Positions 8,339 through 17,681 of a stretch of 64,000 nt of DNA are shown piece after piece. A program made the position numbers and the translations under genes. The notes under the pieces were generated by a model. It saw only the letters and a program-made list of their open reading frames with translations. It ran no database searches and was not told the DNA's origin. This stretch comes from an uncultured Aquimarina sp. (GTDB lineage: Bacteria; Bacteroidota; Bacteroidia; Flavobacteriales; Flavobacteriaceae). Every line of letters starts with the position of its first letter. Positions within the stretch are counted from its first letter, which is position 1. The DNA lies in contig CANLYR010000006.1 of NCBI GenBank assembly GCA_947495425.1, forward strand, positions 1 through 64,000, written 5' to 3'.

Positions 8339-8995
8339 ATGAAAAATACATATTTACAAATCATGTTCGTGCTCTTCTTGTTTCTACTTTTGTCATGCGG
8401 AAGCGAAAAGGGTATAACTAAAGAATCCGGAAATACTATTTCCGAAACTAGGGCTTTAAGTGCATTTGATAAAATTGAGGTTTCTGACGGTATAAAAATA
8501 ATAATAACAAAAAATAACACACAATCGGTAAAAGTAATTGCTAGCGATAATATATTAAAAAAAGTATCAACAACGGTCTCAAACGGTACGTTAATCGCAA
8601 AAATAAATGGTTCTATAATAGTAAATACTTTACGTATAGAAATAGAAGTTCCAGAAATATCCGAAATTAAGTTAAGCTCTTCAAGTGATGCGGTTTTATC
8701 AGGGTTCAGAGATGTACCTAATTTAAGTATTACTGCATCTGGTAGTTCTGATTTGGTTATTTCTGGATCTGCTAACACCTTACAAGCAGTACTTTCTGGA
8801 GCAGCTACTTTAAAAGGTCTGGATTTTACAACATCAATATGTAAAGCAAAAATATCCTCAGCCAGTGAAATGTCAATAATTTGTTCTACAAAATTGTCAG
8901 GAACTGTATCATCATCTTCTGAACTGATGTATAAAGGGAATCCGAAATTAGAGGTTGATGCATCATCTTTAGGGCAACTCATTAATTTAAACTAA
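8339..8995 (+). CDS. GIN-domain (DUF2807) lipoprotein
   Basis: A 218-residue secreted lipoprotein. The signal peptide ends in lipobox LLLLSC with Cys20. The mature part is a DUF2807/GIN domain, a right-handed beta-helix fold named as putative autotransporter adhesin head. It shows alternating short hydrophobic and Ser/Gly/Thr-rich strands (LSSSSDAVLSG, ITASGSSDLVISGSA). Such proteins are common in Bacteroidota envelopes and their function is mostly unknown. It stands alone: the upstream stretch is gene-free and the downstream genes run the other way. A short frame on the opposite strand covering the same bases is a mirror of this gene. Confidence 0.88.
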   Translation: MKNTYLQIMFVLFLFLLLSCGSEKGITKESGNTISETRALSAFDKIEVSDGIKIIITKNNTQSVKVIASDNILKKVSTTVSNGTLIAKINGSIIVNTLRIEIEVPEISEIKLSSSSDAVLSGFRDVPNLSITASGSSDLVISGSANTLQAVLSGAATLKGLDFTTSICKAKISSASEMSIICSTKLSGTVSSSSELMYKGNPKLEVDASSLGQLINLN

Positions 8996-9106
8996 ACACA
9001 TTTAAATAATCTCATATTTTAATTGAAGAGTGAATTGTTGATTTAAAAATAATTAACCTAATATCCTTCCATCAAAAAGTTCGAACTCTGTCCCTTAGCG
9101 CCCACT

Positions 9107-9148
9107 AAAAGGGAATTTTCATTCAAAGGATGTTGATTCCCTTTTTTT
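9107..9148 (+). terminator. Rho-independent terminator after the GIN lipoprotein gene
   Basis: An inverted repeat AAAAGGGAAT (9107-9116) pairs with ATTCCCTTTT (9136-9145) and is followed by a T run on the plus strand. It lies between two convergent transcription units and could serve both, but the T tract is clearly better on the plus strand. Confidence 0.7.
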
Positions 9149-9201
9149 ATTTCTTCTGTATGTAAGCTTCCTTTAATTCCACATTAATAAAAACGGCAAA
9201 A

Positions 9202-10062
9202 TCATGAAATTTTCATGATATCTGATTTGTATTTTTTATCTAAAAAATCATAAATAATTAATTCATAAAAACGCTGCTTTGATCTAAATGCTCTGTTTGC
9301 CATCATATGAACGTAGCTACCAATAAGGTTGTCTAGTTGTACTTGCAAAGAGCTGTCCTTTTCGTGATTCAAAATATCTTCAATAATCAACATAGTTCTG
9401 TTTTTCTTATTAAGAAGAATTTGATCTAAAAGTGGATAAGTTGCATTAGAATATGACGTATTTAAGAAATCAGATATTTCTCTTTTAATTGTAGCGTATT
9501 TTTTATTAAGTTGTTTATTGAGTTTCTTATCAGCATTAAATTCTGTTTTATAATTATCTTTATTTATCGATGCTAACATTGCTTTTTCTTTGTTTTTATA
9601 TCCAAAGCTCCCTAATAATTGATCTACAGCTTTTAATATGAAGAGAAAGTATAATTTTTCATCTTCTATAACCGACATTGCCTCTAATAGCATGAGGCTT
9701 TCATAATAAAATAACCGTTCGGATTGTTCAATAGTGTTAGCTCCGTATCGTTCTATTTCCCTTTGATAAGTGTCTACCTGAATTTTATATATTATATCCT
9801 CTTCGACATAGGGTCTAATCGCTTTGTTCATCAAAAAAATTATTTCATTAATTTTTTTGACATCTTTAAGGTGTAGCCTAAACCTTACATGATTCTCGGG
9901 ATCATTATATCTTATAAAAAACCATTGATCTATAAGCTTACTTTCGATTAATTCTTCAGTTAGTGGTTTTATGGTTTCTGTTAGTATAATGTCTGACATT
10001 CGGGCACCACAATACAATTTGTAATATAACCATTCGTCACCTAGTATGAATGTTCTTTTCAT
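9202..10062 (-). CDS. Thiopeptide-type bacteriocin biosynthesis protein (LanB elimination subunit)
   Basis: A 286-residue protein of the family named thiopeptide-type bacteriocin biosynthesis domain (Lant_dehydr_C), the glutamate-elimination half of split lantibiotic dehydratases. The N-terminus has the typical WLYYKLYCG segment, then a DQWFFIRYNDPENHVRFRLH stretch holding the conserved His and Arg of the active site. In known systems this half removes glutamate from glutamylated Ser/Thr to give dehydroalanine or dehydrobutyrine. It starts 2 bases after the glutamylation subunit, so the pair is co-translated. Length is normal for a stand-alone subunit. Confidence 0.88.
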   Translation of the reverse strand: MKRTFILGDEWLYYKLYCGARMSDIILTETIKPLTEELIESKLIDQWFFIRYNDPENHVRFRLHLKDVKKINEIIFLMNKAIRPYVEEDIIYKIQVDTYQREIERYGANTIEQSERLFYYESLMLLEAMSVIEDEKLYFLFILKAVDQLLGSFGYKNKEKAMLASINKDNYKTEFNADKKLNKQLNKKYATIKREISDFLNTSYSNATYPLLDQILLNKKNRTMLIIEDILNHEKDSSLQVQLDNLIGSYVHMMANRAFRSKQRFYELIIYDFLDKKYKSDIMKIS

Positions 10063-10064
10063 TG

Positions 10065-12407
10065 TTAGTCTTGGTATGTGGTTTCATTAGTAATGTACTT
10101 GCCTTTTTTAAAATGATTTAGTTTTGCTTCATTATAGAATGAAAATACAAATTGATGGGTATAATTTTGTTTCTGACTCTTAATCAAGCTTTCTTCTGTA
10201 AACAAAAATTCTTCCAATACAAACTGGCTTCTGTTTTTAATACTGCTTAATAACATTTTAATAGAAGAAATGTTTTCTAAGTTAATTAATAGTGTATTGT
10301 CTCTATCAATTAGCTGTACATACTTGGGTATTTTATACTTAGATCTCCATACTGTGGTTTGGTCTATAATACTTTGTGCATCATCAGTATTGATTAGTAT
10401 AGAGCTGAGATCTTTTTTAGTAAATATCCACCTGGCTTTAGAAAAAATAAATTCTTTATATAGTACTCTAGGTAGAAATGTACTTTTTTCTAATATTTCT
10501 CCCCAGGCAAACCCTATATAGTTTCGAAGATTTTGTTTCTGTAAATCACATAAGAATTGATAGATAGGCAAAGAATTTTGACCGCTATAGTTGTGAGCAT
10601 TAGTTAATTTTGGAAGTATTTCTTTATTATTTTTTTTAGACCGTAGTACTATTCTATTGTGTTTTACAGAAATCATAAGGTCATCAATAAAGATTTGTTG
10701 CTGTATGGGAAGATTAGATTTGCCAAGATAAGGTATCTCATACTTCCTTATAGTTGCTCTGCGTATTACATTACCTGTTCGCGATTCTGGTAAATGAATA
10801 ATTTCTGCAAGGAGCTTATCTTGTTGTATATTTTGTTCAATACTCACTATGTTTTGAACATGTTTCATGAGTTCTAGATTTCCTGTCGAAAATCGTCCTA
10901 AGAGGTTTGCAGCTGAAGTCCCTCCAACATTCGAAAATACAATCCTTTCTTCACCATCTATAATTACTATCTCTACTAGTGATGACATTGTATCTGGCAG
11001 ATCGTCCCAATTCGTTTCTAGGTGTTCAAAATCTTGATCTGACAGTTGTAGTGTATAGCTGTTCTTCTTATTAGATTCGTGTAGTTTTTGTTGTAAAATT
11101 TCGTAGATGGGGTTCCATGAAATGTGTTGTTGGTTGGTAGTGTTTCGAGGAATATCAAGATGATCTAAAAATGGTGTGTAATCTGAGGCTTCCTGATCTT
11201 GAAGATACCCTATCCCTATTTCTGTATCCAAAGCTTTAGCTAGAGACACTTCTCTATATTCATATCTCTTTGTGAAGGCAGCTTTAAATCGTTGGAGATT
11301 TGAATTTTGTTGAAGCAGACTTATTTTGTTTAATACATCCATTGCCTTCTTAGTTTTATACGCATAATGGATTCCTAATTTGTTCTCAGTCATTTTAGGA
11401 TACATATCAGTTTGAAATAAATACTTAAGTTCAAAAATGACATCAAGCTTTTTCACCTCTTCACTACTAGAATTGTATAATTCGACAGGATTTCCGATCG
11501 TTTGATCTAATGTCCTCAAAAAGTTGAGAAAATAATTTATCCTATCAACACTACTACTTGTGTTACTTAGCTTTGCTAGAGTTTCACGAATTTGAATCAA
11601 AAAATCTTTACCAGTAACTGAAGGTTCTAACTCACTAATTAGTATTTGATTGTTAATGAGTTGTATGATAAATGCTTCAGCTTCCTCCATAGATATTTTA
11701 TCATCTACTAAAAGCAAGGCTAGATCTCCAACTTTTTTTCCAGCTTTAGCATGTTTAATAATTTTTTCTAAATATGGGGTATAGGTAATTGCCTCAATAC
11801 TATGTTGTCTTCTATTGTTTTGATCGTAGGTATACTCTATATATCTGTATTGGCGACCTATTTTGTATAAGCTATTGTTAGGATACCATAGTAGCTGTTT
11901 TTTAATATGTTCCTCTTTGGATAATTTTTGCGAAAATGCAACCAAAAAATTCATATCAAATCGAGTTTGTCTTTGATTTGCAGCATAAGGGCTCAACTCC
12001 ATACGCGTTAATTTTCCAAACTTCCCCATACTACATCCTGCAAATAATCCAAATGGAGTGCATCTCGAAGACATTCGAGAAAGGTATTTAAGTAAAGAGG
12101 ATTTTAATCTTTGTATTTTTTTTTGATCCTTTATTTGCCCAGACACCCATTTTTCTATTTCTATAAACAATTCTGGAGAGGCTATAAAAATGGCTTCCTT
12201 TAGTATGCTATCACTCCATATATTCTTATATGTATCAGTAGATATTTCTTTGTTTTTAGTAAGGTTGTAGTAAAAATCTAAAGATAAAAGTGGAGTTCGA
12301 GTGCAGAATTCTTCAAAAAAGGTATATGGATTTTTTTGTTTCAAAGTAAAGTATAAATAAGCCCTAATTAGTAAAAATGCAAATATACACTTTTCTCCAT
12401 AGCTCAT
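10065..12407 (-). CDS. Lantibiotic dehydratase, glutamylation subunit (LanB N-terminal)
   Basis: A 780-residue protein matching the N-terminal domain of class I lantibiotic dehydratases, which use glutamyl-tRNA to glutamylate Ser/Thr of a precursor peptide. The diagnostic segment is LSRMSSRCTPFGLFAGCSMG (about residues 110-130), followed by the long all-family scaffold. The elimination domain is not fused but encoded next door, as in thiopeptide and some Bacteroidota class I systems. No LanC cyclase, transporter, protease or obvious Ser/Thr/Cys-rich precursor is found within several kilobases. The pair therefore looks orphaned or acts on a peptide encoded elsewhere. The upstream 448-base gap holds only a doubtful small frame. 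Confidence 0.88.
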   Translation of the reverse strand: MSYGEKCIFAFLLIRAYLYFTLKQKNPYTFFEEFCTRTPLLSLDFYYNLTKNKEISTDTYKNIWSDSILKEAIFIASPELFIEIEKWVSGQIKDQKKIQRLKSSLLKYLSRMSSRCTPFGLFAGCSMGKFGKLTRMELSPYAANQRQTRFDMNFLVAFSQKLSKEEHIKKQLLWYPNNSLYKIGRQYRYIEYTYDQNNRRQHSIEAITYTPYLEKIIKHAKAGKKVGDLALLLVDDKISMEEAEAFIIQLINNQILISELEPSVTGKDFLIQIRETLAKLSNTSSSVDRINYFLNFLRTLDQTIGNPVELYNSSSEEVKKLDVIFELKYLFQTDMYPKMTENKLGIHYAYKTKKAMDVLNKISLLQQNSNLQRFKAAFTKRYEYREVSLAKALDTEIGIGYLQDQEASDYTPFLDHLDIPRNTTNQQHISWNPIYEILQQKLHESNKKNSYTLQLSDQDFEHLETNWDDLPDTMSSLVEIVIIDGEERIVFSNVGGTSAANLLGRFSTGNLELMKHVQNIVSIEQNIQQDKLLAEIIHLPESRTGNVIRRATIRKYEIPYLGKSNLPIQQQIFIDDLMISVKHNRIVLRSKKNNKEILPKLTNAHNYSGQNSLPIYQFLCDLQKQNLRNYIGFAWGEILEKSTFLPRVLYKEFIFSKARWIFTKKDLSSILINTDDAQSIIDQTTVWRSKYKIPKYVQLIDRDNTLLINLENISSIKMLLSSIKNRSQFVLEEFLFTEESLIKSQKQNYTHQFVFSFYNEAKLNHFKKGKYITNETTYQD

Positions 12408-12515
12408 TAATTTTGTTTTTTAAAAATCTGAATGTCAAATTATTGAATTTTGTTTCGACTAATAGTCTTTACTATGTCACAAAAGCTTGATTGTAATGCA
12501 TTTGGTGTTATAATT

Positions 12516-12698
12516 CTATATTGGATGGTTAAGATTTAAAACCGCAGGATATTGTGTATTTACTCGGTAATCCTGTCCCAGGTAAACACAGCGAGATTTG
12601 AATGTTACGTGGCCTGTTTCGATACCTTGAAGCCTGTTCTCTAATGATGCTTTTGGGATTGCAAAGAGGTTGTTTACTTTTTCTCGAGCATTTTTCAT
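12516..12698 (-). CDS. Doubtful 60-residue frame upstream of lanB (repeat-derived or precursor)
   Basis: This frame begins MKNAREKVNNLFAIPKASLE, carries a single Cys (FKSRC) and few Ser/Thr, and ends near NLNHPI. Position and strand (109 bases upstream of the dehydratase gene) would suit a precursor peptide, and IETG in the middle could pass for a leader end. Against this, bases 12560-12676 are a copy of a repeat that also lies at 50552-50670, where the same frame is broken. I therefore think it more likely that the frame is an accident of the repeat than a real substrate. An alternative ATG lies 12 bases upstream. Confidence 0.25.
   Translation of the reverse strand: MKNAREKVNNLFAIPKASLENRLQGIETGHVTFKSRCVYLGQDYRVNTQYPAVLNLNHPI
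12560..12676 (-). repeat. Dispersed intergenic repeat, copy 1
   Basis: Aligned without large gaps to copy 2 at 50552-50670. On the minus strand both contain CCCAAAAG, then CTT and TCGA at matched spacing, then a nearly identical block AAATCYCGCTGTGTYTRCCT followed by GACAGGA. About 57 percent of the first 63 bases match, and the last 40 match far better, with one inserted base in copy 2. Both copies lie between genes. It is unrelated to any insertion sequence I know. Confidence 0.6.
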
Positions 12699-12855
12699 GC
12701 TGATTATCAATAAAATAGTTTGGTGTTAGTTTATAAAATGGCTTTCGTTAAATTTAAAAATGTCGCATAATGTAAAATCTGCTCAGAGTATGCTTGTAAG
12801 TTGTAAGATGTGTTCTTCATACAGTTTATCCACCAATTATTACTAATTTTAATGA

Positions 12856-13950
12856 ATGTCTAATTCATTACTTTTTATACCCGATATATCAGGGTTTACA
12901 CACTTTGTTGAGAACACTGAAGTTGAGCATAGTCAACATGTAATTTCCGAGGTATTAGAAATTTTAATTAAAGCGAATACTCAAAATTTGAAATTGGCTG
13001 AAGTAGAAGGAGATGCACTGTTTTTTTATAAGGAAAATGAAATTCCTTCGCAAGAAAAACTTCTGGCTCAGATTGAAACTATGTTTACTGCATTTTATAG
13101 CCACCTTAAACTTCTGGAAAAAAATCGTATCTGCCCATGCAATGCTTGTGCAACTGCTCCAAATTTACAGCTAAAGATAATTGTTCATTGCGGAGCCTTA
13201 CAGTTTATTACTGTGCAGGAAAAAAGTAAACCTTTTGGGCAGTCTGTTATCGAAGCGCATAGATTGCTCAAAAATTCTATAGCGAGTGATAATTATACGT
13301 TATTAAGTGCTGAACTATCAAAAACTATTGGTCTTCCAGATAATTATGAAAGTAAATTATATTGTTTTAACATCGGTAAGGATACATATGATGATAAAGA
13401 AATGGAATATATGTTTTCCGAAATTGATAATAGTAAACTAAAGCTTAATCCATTTGCAGTACCCGAAGTAGTAGATTTTAAATGTTCTGCAAGTATCACC
13501 TTGAACAAAGAATTTGAAATTTCTGCTTCAGAATTATTAGAATATATTACAAATTATAGCTACCGGCATTATTGGGTAAAAGGGGTTGATAAGTTTGAGT
13601 ACAATCCTGATGAAGTTACTAGGTTAGAAACCGAACACGTTTGTGTTATTGATGGGAAGCGATTAAATTTTACCACAGTAACCAAGAGCGCAAACCCTGA
13701 TGAAATTGTATATGGAGAATGCACTACAGATATACCAATTGATGCTTTATATCAGTTTTTTATTATAAAACCCATATCTGAAAGTAGGTGTAGATTAACC
13801 ATCGAAATATACCCTAAGGCAAAATCAATAGTAAGCAAAATTATGCTAGGTTTATTTATGAAAAGAGCGCTTAGAAATTCTATACGAACATCTATAAATA
13901 ATCTTAAAATGTTTATAGAAAATGGTAGTAATAAGTTAGATGAGGTCTAA
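12856..13950 (+). CDS. DUF2652 and SRPBCC domain protein
   Basis: A 364-residue cytoplasmic protein. The first half (about 1-170) is a DUF2652 domain related in layout to class III nucleotide cyclase domains: it opens LLFIPDISGFTHFV and has EGDALFFY and a CPCNACATAP cysteine cluster (three Cys). The second half (about 205-350) resembles an SRPBCC/START-like lipid-binding fold. Whether it makes a cyclic nucleotide is unknown. The start at 12856 is chosen because an ATG four bases earlier runs into a stop. Its last 15 bases overlap the convergent murF end. Confidence 0.8.
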   Translation: MSNSLLFIPDISGFTHFVENTEVEHSQHVISEVLEILIKANTQNLKLAEVEGDALFFYKENEIPSQEKLLAQIETMFTAFYSHLKLLEKNRICPCNACATAPNLQLKIIVHCGALQFITVQEKSKPFGQSVIEAHRLLKNSIASDNYTLLSAELSKTIGLPDNYESKLYCFNIGKDTYDDKEMEYMFSEIDNSKLKLNPFAVPEVVDFKCSASITLNKEFEISASELLEYITNYSYRHYWVKGVDKFEYNPDEVTRLETEHVCVIDGKRLNFTTVTKSANPDEIVYGECTTDIPIDALYQFFIIKPISESRCRLTIEIYPKAKSIVSKIMLGLFMKRALRNSIRTSINNLKMFIENGSNKLDEV

Positions 13951-15213
13951 TATACGTTCAAGTTTCATTCCTCGAGAGCCTTTTATAAGGATTGCTCCTT
14001 TTTGATTTTTTAAATTTATATTGTTCTTAAAATCAATATAGGATTGATACTTTTGAATGCGCAAATCATTACATGAAGTAGTAAAAAAAATCTCACCTAT
14101 TAAGAAGATTTCTTGTACTGTTGTATTGCTAATTTGATTCACTATATTTTGATGTTCTAAAGAGGCATCTTCACCTAATTCAAACATATCACCTAAAAAA
14201 ACAATTTTGGTATCATAATTTGATTGCTCAAAATTATTTATTGCGGCATCCATGCTTGTTGGGTTTGCATTGTATGCATCAAGAATGATCGTGTACTTAT
14301 CTTTCTGTATTATTTGGGATCGATTATTAGTTGGAATATACGATGCTATAGCAGTTTTTATATTGTCGGGACTAATATTAAAATAACTTCCAATAGTGAT
14401 AGCTGCAGCAATATTAGTAAAATTATAGGCGCCAATAAGATTGCTGTTTATAGTTTTGTTTTGATATGAGATACTTACAGTAGGATGAGTTTCTAATAAT
14501 TGGATAGAAACATCGTTAGTAGTAGATTGTGAAAAACTATAAGTATTCATTCCTGAAGAAGCTTTAAGAAGTTTTTCATCTTCATTATTAATGAAAATTG
14601 TTTTCTTATCTTTTTTTAAATATCTATAAAGCTCAGTTTTGCCTTTCAAAACACCCTCTATACCACCGAAACCTTCAAGGTGAGCTTTTCCAATATTGGT
14701 AATGTAACCATAATCAGGTTTGGCTATTGAGCATAGAAATTCTATCTCACCCTGATGATTAGCTCCCATCTCTACGATTCCAATTTGAGTTTCTTTCGTC
14801 ATTGACAAAAGAGTCAGTGGTACTCCAATATGATTATTTAGGTTGCCAACAGTAGCTTTGGTTTTAAATTTTGTTGATAGAACACAATTAATTAATTCTT
14901 TAGTCGTAGTTTTTCCATTACTTCCAGTTAATGCTATTATAGGGATTTCTAGGTATTGTCTATGATACGATGCTAAGTTTTGCAATGTTTCTAATACATC
15001 ATTAACCAGAATGTATTTTTCGGATGTTTTAAACTCTTGTTCATCGATTATGGCATAAGAAGCTCCAAGATTCAGCGCTTGTTTAGCATACATGTTTGCA
15101 TTAAATTTTTCTCCTTTAAGCGCAAAGAAAATAGTGTTATTCTTAATTTTTCGAGTATCTGTAGATACCCCATCACTTTGCAAGAATAATTGATGTATTT
15201 GGTTAATAGTCAT
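13936..15213 (-). CDS. murF: UDP-N-acetylmuramoyl-tripeptide--D-alanyl-D-alanine ligase
   Basis: A 425-residue Mur ligase that adds D-Ala-D-Ala to the UDP-MurNAc tripeptide, the last cytoplasmic step of the peptidoglycan precursor. The ATP-binding loop is ALTGSNGKTTTKELI (about residues 95-110). The central domain has EMGANHQGEI and the NIGKAHLEGF segment, and the C-terminal domain has LDAYNANPTSMDAAI. Length is slightly below the 430-450 usual, within range for Bacteroidota. It lies downstream of gldJ on the same strand, separated by a strong terminator, so it probably has its own promoter. The murF-gldJ neighbourhood is common in Flavobacteriia. Confidence 0.95.
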   Translation of the reverse strand: MTINQIHQLFLQSDGVSTDTRKIKNNTIFFALKGEKFNANMYAKQALNLGASYAIIDEQEFKTSEKYILVNDVLETLQNLASYHRQYLEIPIIALTGSNGKTTTKELINCVLSTKFKTKATVGNLNNHIGVPLTLLSMTKETQIGIVEMGANHQGEIEFLCSIAKPDYGYITNIGKAHLEGFGGIEGVLKGKTELYRYLKKDKKTIFINNEDEKLLKASSGMNTYSFSQSTTNDVSIQLLETHPTVSISYQNKTINSNLIGAYNFTNIAAAITIGSYFNISPDNIKTAIASYIPTNNRSQIIQKDKYTIILDAYNANPTSMDAAINNFEQSNYDTKIVFLGDMFELGEDASLEHQNIVNQISNTTVQEIFLIGEIFFTTSCNDLRIQKYQSYIDFKNNINLKNQKGAILIKGSRGMKLERILDLI

Positions 15214-15229
15214 GCTAACAAAATTATAT

Positions 15230-15266
15230 AAAAAAGCCCTGACATCTTATGCACAGGGCTTTTTTA
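15230..15266 (-). terminator. Bidirectional terminator between gldJ and murF
   Basis: AAAAAGCCCTG pairs with CAGGGCTTTTT around a 12-base loop, with A and T runs on both sides. It follows the gldJ stop on the minus strand and would end gldJ transcription before murF. Confidence 0.8.
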
Positions 15267-15297
15267 TTTATAACGGACTTAATTTAATATTCTTCTA

Positions 15298-16974
15298 TTA
15301 CCTTCTAGGTTTTTGATGTCTAGGAGTTTTTTGTTTCTTAGCCTTGGTACCTACTCGTGCCATTGCGTTTCTAAAACCAATATAATCTGTAGCCATATCC
15401 TGTGGTAAGAATCTTCTTTGTGCAGGATCTAACCAATAGGCTCTGTCTTTCCATGAACCACCTTTGTATACACGCACATTATCATCTACAATTGTAGTTC
15501 TTTTGCTAGACTCATCATATCTTCTGTCTAGCTTTGTGCTATCTTCTGCATCTGGCCCTACATAATGAATAGGAGCGTTATACATTCTTCGGTTCGGTAA
15601 ATTTTCATCTTGATATCCTTCAAAATACCTTGAAGAACTTTTATCACCATCTCTATAATTTCTGTTATCACTATCGGTAAAGTTAGTTCTCATGTACGTC
15701 TCATTTTCATCGATAGGCACTTGTAGAATTCCTCCTGGTAATACTCTTGCAATAATTTTACCATTACTTAAGGTGTCATAAACAATAGAATCTGTCATAA
15801 CTACTTTTACAGTTCCATCTGGGTTTATGGCATTTTTGGTATATACATTACCTCTATAGTAATTAAAATCATTATACTCATCATCTACAATTGGTCTGTA
15901 CACATCTGCCACCCATTCTGCAACATTTCCAGCCATGTCATATAATCCATAATCATTTGGATCATAAGATTTCACTGGAGCAGTAATATCTGCACCATCA
16001 TCACTCCATCCCGCAATTCCACCATAATCACCATCACCTTGCTTAAAATTAGCTAATTGATCACCACGAGTACTTCTTTTTCCAGAACGAGTGTATTTTC
16101 CACTCCATGGATATTTTTTTCTACCTCTGTAGATATTGTAACTTCTGATTTCTACTAAACCTAAAGCAGCATATTCCCATTCAGCTTCAGTTGGTAGTCT
16201 ATATTTTGGTAAAAGCAATCCATCTTTACGTTGGATATACAATCCTGTTGAGTCGTTTGTTTTTGCATACCTTTCAGATGCTCTTCCTCCTCTGATAGCC
16301 TCATCATTACCACCGTAGGTTTGAGATGGCGCATTTAAATAGGTCTCTGTATCAAAAGTACTTTCAGCAGAAACATCTTCAAAAGGAGCATTTTCTTTAA
16401 TTACATCCTCTTCTTCAAGTATTCTTTCATTAACACGATTTGTTCTCCAATTACTAAATTCTACAGCTTGAATCCAATTCACTCCAACAACAGGATAATT
16501 TGCATATGCTGGATGGCGTAAATAGTTATTGGTCATCATTTCATTAAACCCTAAACGGTTTCTCCAAACAAGAGTGTCTGGTAAGGCACCGTAATATATG
16601 TTTCTATATTTAGGTTCAGTAGGAGGATAAACACTTTTCAACCAATCTAAGTATTCAAGATACATAATATTGGTTACTTCAGTCTCATCCATGTAAAAAG
16701 ATTGAACATGTTGCTGCGTAGGGGTGTTATTCCAATCGTGCATAACATCATCCTGAACACGACCCATTGTAAATGTACCACCTTCGATAAATACTAAACC
16801 TGGGCCAGTTTCTTGTTCTTTGTAATTTGATGCTGCTTGAAATCCACCATCCTTGGAATTGTATTTCCAGCCTGTAGCTCTGGAACTATCACCATAGTTG
16901 TTCTTTGTACAACTGAATAGTAGAACACTAACAAAGAGTGTCAATAGCGATTTAAAAATAAACGCGTTTTTCAT
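15298..16974 (-). CDS. gldJ: Gliding motility lipoprotein GldJ (SUMF1/FGE-like)
   Basis: A 558-residue lipoprotein of the formylglycine-generating-enzyme-like fold, required in F. johnsoniae for gliding and stability of the type IX secretion motor complex. The ATG at 16974 is preferred over an upstream one because it begins a clean signal peptide, MKNAFIFKSLLTLF, ending in lipobox LLFSC (Cys22). Family features include FIEGGTFTMGR, FYMDETEVTN, YRLPTEAEWEYAALG, YDMAGNVAEWVADVY and a C-terminal VYKGGSWKDRAYWLDPAQRR block. It is anchored in the periplasmic or outer membrane leaflet. It points away from porV across a 700-base spacer. Confidence 0.95.
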   Translation of the reverse strand: MKNAFIFKSLLTLFVSVLLFSCTKNNYGDSSRATGWKYNSKDGGFQAASNYKEQETGPGLVFIEGGTFTMGRVQDDVMHDWNNTPTQQHVQSFYMDETEVTNIMYLEYLDWLKSVYPPTEPKYRNIYYGALPDTLVWRNRLGFNEMMTNNYLRHPAYANYPVVGVNWIQAVEFSNWRTNRVNERILEEEDVIKENAPFEDVSAESTFDTETYLNAPSQTYGGNDEAIRGGRASERYAKTNDSTGLYIQRKDGLLLPKYRLPTEAEWEYAALGLVEIRSYNIYRGRKKYPWSGKYTRSGKRSTRGDQLANFKQGDGDYGGIAGWSDDGADITAPVKSYDPNDYGLYDMAGNVAEWVADVYRPIVDDEYNDFNYYRGNVYTKNAINPDGTVKVVMTDSIVYDTLSNGKIIARVLPGGILQVPIDENETYMRTNFTDSDNRNYRDGDKSSSRYFEGYQDENLPNRRMYNAPIHYVGPDAEDSTKLDRRYDESSKRTTIVDDNVRVYKGGSWKDRAYWLDPAQRRFLPQDMATDYIGFRNAMARVGTKAKKQKTPRHQKPRR

Positions 16975-17681
16975 AATCTTAAGTTCGTTAAAAGTAGAAA
17001 TTAGGGTCTGCAATATAATAATTAACGTTAAAATTACCCTAATTTTTTTAAAAAATTATTAATTCATATGCATTTATGAATTTATAACGACTTTGGTTTA
17101 ACGCAATATTTCTAAATATATTATTTATATCAAAAGAAAAACCAGAAAATTATTGTGTTAAAAAATCCTTGACTCGCATGTGTTTTTGCTGTGTAGCATT
17201 GATGCTAACAATATGAAACTATGCGCGATTTTGATTTTTAATTCTCTGATTAAGGTTATTTGTGTAGGTTAAAAATTTAAAAATCAATATTTTATAATAT
17301 TGTTTTAGAAGCATTAGAACGAATTTGAATAGTCGATTTTGTAAAAAAAAGAAAAAATACAGGTGTTATTTAATCAATTTTCTGCTTATCTATACACATG
17401 AATTATTAATTAAGAGCATGCAATGCATAAAAGTAAGAAAGTATTCCTGAAAGATGTTTTTTCTAATTAGGAATAATGTTATGTATAATTTAGAGTTACA
17501 ATTAATGTATTCTGATGAGTAGTAGTTTTGTGAAAAGATATCAAGATTCATAATAAAGTATCAAAATAATACAAGATATCTTCAAATTTGTCGTTTATAA
17601 AGATCAATTTAAAAAAAAATAAAACTCATCATTCTTAATCACTAAATAACTATATATTTGTCAAACTCAATTTTTGAAGGT
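16975..17681. other. AT-rich spacer between divergent gldJ and porV, no gene
   Basis: These 707 bases contain no open frame of note and nothing resembling a C25 peptidase. A TATATTTG at 17653-17660 matches the Bacteroidota -7 element just upstream of porV, but no TTG at the right distance is seen. From my memory of F. johnsoniae, porU lies between gldJ and porV; here it is missing and no remnant is visible. Confidence 0.6.

Noticed and set aside
8302..8982. A 226-residue frame on the minus strand opposite the GIN lipoprotein gene
   Set aside because: It is a mirror of the Ser/Thr-rich codons of the real gene; the plus strand has a lipobox and known fold.
12516..12698. Firm call of a lanthipeptide precursor here
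   Set aside because: Most of the frame is a dispersed repeat with a broken counterpart at 50.6 kb, and it has only one Cys; kept as a low-confidence entry.
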